Source: an uncultured Blautia sp. (GTDB taxonomy: Bacteria; Bacillota; Clostridia; Lachnospirales; Lachnospiraceae). Taken from it: DNA of 64,000 nt. Position numbers and translations under genes: made by a program. The notes below the pieces were generated by a model. That model saw nothing but the letters and a program-made list of their open reading frames with translations, made no database searches and had not been told where the DNA came from. Numbering within the stretch: the first letter of the stretch is position 1; the number at the start of each line of letters is the position of its first letter. Of this stretch, positions 61,631 to 64,000 are shown piece by piece. The stretch spans positions 196,727 to 260,726 of the forward strand of contig NZ_CANTKB010000001.1 of assembly GCF_947654165.1 (NCBI RefSeq), in the 5' to 3' direction.

Positions 61631-62521
61631 TTAGCCTTTTACTGCACCAAGTGCAATTCCTTTTGTAAAATATTTCTGTAAAAATGGATATAAACATAAA
61701 ATTGGAAGCATTGCTACGAATGCGATAGCCATTCTTACAGAAGCAGAGGGAATCTCTGCAAGGGCAGCCGTAGATGCCCCTGATGCATTCTGTGTCAGTG
61801 CCGTAAGGTCTGTAATCATCTTATTCAACAGATTCTGAATCCCATATAACTGTGTATCTCTTACATAGTACAAACCATTTGTCCAGTCATTCCAGTATCC
61901 AAGACCAGAAAGCAATCCCATTGCAACCAGAATCGGTTTTCCAAGAGGAAGGACAATCTTTCCGAAAATCTGAAATTGGCTTGCACCGTCAATCTGGGCT
62001 GCTTCAAATAAGGCATCTGGAATACTGTTTGCAAAAAATGTTCTAATTAACATAACATTCATGGCACTCATAAGAAATCCAGGTACAATGTACGCCAAAA
62101 GCGTATTATTGATATGAAAAATTCCTGTATACATCAAGTAAGTAGGAACCAGTCCGCCATTAAACAGCATGGTAAAAAAGATATAAAAACTGAAAAATCG
62201 TTTTCCGGGAAGATTCTTCAATGACAATGGATATGCCAGAAGTGCCGACATAGCCAGATTTATTGCTGTTCCTACAACAGTAACAAATATTGTAATTCCG
62301 TAAGCTCTGAATACATTTGCAGCATTATCCGCAATAAATTTATATGCATCAAGACTTAATTCCTTTGGAAAGAAGGAATATCCATCTCTGACTAATGCTG
62401 TTTCCGATGTAATGGACGACATAAACAGCAAAATAAAAGGAAGCACAATACAAACCGTTATAAAAATCATTACTGTATGAGCCAGTATTTCAAATCTTTT
62501 TGCACTTTTACTACGAACCAT
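61631..62521 (-). CDS. Sugar ABC transporter permease, LplC/YtcP type
   Basis: A 296-residue permease, start ATG 62521 with GGAGG 8 bases upstream. It has six membrane segments and the EAA loop NSIPDALFEAAQIDGASQFQIFGKIVLPLGKPI. The C-terminus GKYF..KGI-like LQKYFTKGIALGAVKG is diagnostic of the LplC/YtcP group that imports complex polysaccharide fragments. It is intact, while its partner permease and binding-protein genes just upstream are damaged, so it probably has no working complex unless partners exist elsewhere. Confidence 0.9.
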   Translation of the reverse strand: MVRSKSAKRFEILAHTVMIFITVCIVLPFILLFMSSITSETALVRDGYSFFPKELSLDAYKFIADNAANVFRAYGITIFVTVVGTAINLAMSALLAYPLSLKNLPGKRFFSFYIFFTMLFNGGLVPTYLMYTGIFHINNTLLAYIVPGFLMSAMNVMLIRTFFANSIPDALFEAAQIDGASQFQIFGKIVLPLGKPILVAMGLLSGLGYWNDWTNGLYYVRDTQLYGIQNLLNKMITDLTALTQNASGASTAALAEIPSASVRMAIAFVAMLPILCLYPFLQKYFTKGIALGAVKG

Positions 62522-62531
62522 AATATGCCTC

Positions 62532-63420
62532 CTAAAACATTGCATTTTCAGGGCTGAATTTCTTCACCAGAAGATTTGCACCCATAACACAGATAAACCC
62601 AACTATCGACTGATAAAATCCGGCGGCAGATGCCATCCCAATATTTCCTGACTGAAGCAGTGCCCGATATACATAAGTATCAATAACATTGGTTGCATTA
62701 TAAAGCTGACCTGAATTTTGTGTCACCTGATAGAACAATCCAAAATCAGAATAGAAGATTCTTCCGATATTCAGAAGTGTCAAGGTGATAATAGACGGCA
62801 TAATAGATGGCAAAGTAATATATTTTATCTGCTTCCATTTACTTGCTCCGTCTAACTCTGCTGCTTCATAGAATGAAGGATCAATGCCGGAAATACTAGA
62901 AATATAAATCAGACATCCATATCCCACACCTTTCCATGTGTTAACAATAATCAAAATCAAAGGCCAATACTTCGGCTCTGTATATCAGGAAATCGGTTCT
63001 TTCCCCAGCAAAGGCAAAATAGTCTTGTTTAACATACCATTTTCCCCACTGAAAAATGCAAAGGTAATATAACTTACAATAACAATAGACATCAAAAACG
63101 GTAATAAAATCGCACTCTGGTATATGGTCTTGCACTTTTTATTTTTGATATCACAGATGAAAATTGCAAATGCCACACCCAGAACCAGATTAATCACAAT
63201 AAAGGCAAGATTGTACAACAATGTATTTCTTGTAATAGTCCAAGCATCATTGAACAAGTATGTAAAATTACTGAGTCCTGCCCATGGGCTTCCGAAAATA
63301 CCATCTACTACATTATAATTCTTAAAAGCTACCACAAGCCCTGCCATAGGCATATAATTATTTATGAAAAGATATAACAGCCCAGGCAGCATCATCAAAT
63401 ACAATGGTGCCCACTTTTTC
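62532..63420 (-). pseudogene. Sugar ABC transporter permease, LplB type, interrupted by in-frame TGA
   Basis: Two pieces lie in one frame. The upstream piece reads ...KKWAPLYLMMLPGLLYLFINNYMPM to GKEPIS. Then a TGA at 62985-62987, followed directly by YTEPKYWPLILIIVNTWKG and the EAA loop (FYEAAELDGASKWKQIKYITLP). LplB proteins have EPISWY or EPINWY at this place, so TGA stands for TGG by one base change. The gene has also lost its start: its first codons run into the binding-protein sequence. Both lesions would abolish the protein. Confidence 0.88.
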
Positions 63421-63969
63421 CAGTTCTTCCAAGAATTTAGGCAGAACCTCTTCTGGATTTACAGATCCGGATCCAAGAGCTGCCGCATACTGTGCTTTCA
63501 CATTAGAAAGTGCAGCCAATTCGTTTATAACACTGGTAGAGTCATAAGTAAATCCAAATGCTTTTGATTTTAAAGCACTCTCATTCATAGCTTTTGTCTC
63601 TTCCCAAATGTCAGGGCTGTCCCCTTCCCAGATGTACATATTAAACTGATTGAATAACTGCCATCCTTCTGCAAGATGATATGTATTTGTCTCGTCTTTT
63701 CCTTCTGGGAATCCGATGATATTATTTTCAGCGTCTTTTATTTCATAATCCACACCTTCTTCTCCCCAGTTAAGAAGATTCAGTACCTCTTTATTTCCGT
63801 ACAGATAATCCAGGCACTGCATTGCCTTATCTTTATCTGTACAGCTAGAACTGATGCCGTAAGTCAGGAAAGAAATCTGTGCAGTTCCTGCCCATGGTTC
63901 TGATAATGGTACGATTTCCATATCAGTTCCGCATAATAATTTTGCTCTAGTGTACTGACCACTTGTAAT
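63358..63969 (-). pseudogene. LplA-type sugar-binding protein, C-terminal half, fused out of frame to the permease
   Basis: The reading frame gives DMEIVPLSEPWAGTAQISF, DKAMQCLDYLYGNKEVLNLLNWGEEGVDYEI, QFNMYIWEGDSPDIWEETKAMNESA and VNPEEVLPKFLEELEK, a clear LplA-type C-terminal half. After LEELEK the frame reads permease DNA in the wrong phase and ends at 63358, so the last 15-20 residues are gone. Upstream of 63969 the frame meets TAA codons (63970-63972 and further), so the N-terminal half is also out of frame or lost. Sequence continues beyond the window. Confidence 0.8.
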
Positions 63970-64000
63970 TTATGGTAATTATATCTGGAGATTTTAATCC

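Noticed and set aside
62985..62987. In-frame TGA in the LplB-type permease as a selenocysteine or recoded codon
   Set aside because: The family has a Trp here, no SECIS-like hairpin is seen just downstream, and the gene has a second lesion. A simple nonsense mutation explains it.
1..64000. CRISPR arrays, prophage structural genes, integrases with att sites
   Set aside because: No regularly spaced repeats, cas genes, capsid/tail genes or tyrosine/serine recombinases are visible; the tRNA shows no downstream duplicated 3' end.

Overview
The window looks like chromosomal DNA of a gut-associated, low-GC Gram-positive anaerobe of the Lachnospiraceae type (Blautia and relatives). This is inferred from AGGAGG-type ribosome binding sites, a CIRCE/HrcA-type heat-shock promoter, Bce-type peptide resistance genes, LplABC-type sugar transporters, many plant-glycan hydrolases and several decayed Rpn-family nuclease/transposase genes. 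I could not confirm the taxonomy.

Layout. 1-1.1 kb: flavodoxin start, a MNT/HEPN pair whose HEPN partner has lost its core, and a hypothetical gene. 1.2-4.5 kb: a tight operon of 2[4Fe-4S] ferredoxin, NapH-like membrane protein, rhodanese lipoprotein, rhodanese, and CoA-disulfide reductase fused to rhodanese. 4.6-8 kb: LysE exporter, DUF1349 protein and MFS transporter, divergent from an AraC regulator. 8-9.7 kb: DnaJ/CbpA-like chaperone and Hsp20 behind a sigma-A promoter overlapped by CIRCE. 9.9-17.5 kb: decayed Rpn gene, LytTR/GHKL two-component system, BceAB transporter with BceRS. 17.5-19.7 kb: PcsB-like NlpC/P60 hydrolase and PsiE-like membrane protein.

19.8-32.6 kb is a first glycan locus: GH5, GH43, an operon of solute-binding protein, two permeases, GH42 and GH3, and a divergent NarL-type two-component system. 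A shared motif in front of GH43 and the two-component system suggests one activator. 32.6-35.3 kb: a HisD-like dehydrogenase beside a divergent MerR protein fused to a zinc knuckle and a degenerate methyltransferase-like domain. 35.3-40.2 kb: a three-subunit molybdenum hydroxylase operon followed by an M18 aminopeptidase, with an intrinsic terminator in its leader. 40.4-42.4 kb: MATE pump and SH3 lipoprotein.

42.4-52.6 kb is a second, xylan-oriented locus: GH43, GH3, intact GH67 alpha-glucuronidase, a decayed GH115-like alpha-glucuronidase, the tail of a solute-binding protein, an IS1634-type remnant and an AraC regulator; asnA lies within it. 52.6-59.2 kb: DivIVA-like and DUF975 proteins, tRNA-Arg(ACG), an ABC-class predicted ATPase, and a MoxR/DUF58/membrane protein cluster. 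59.4-61.5 kb: two related Rpn remnants flanking YccF and a hypothetical gene. 61.6-64 kb: a decayed LplABC-type sugar importer, with one intact permease, one permease broken by an in-frame TGA, and a binding-protein gene fused out of frame to it.

Two themes run through the window: plant hemicellulose use under three kinds of regulator (AraC, NarL-type two-component, MerR), and repeated gene decay, with at least eight genes damaged by nonsense changes, frameshifts or internal deletions.
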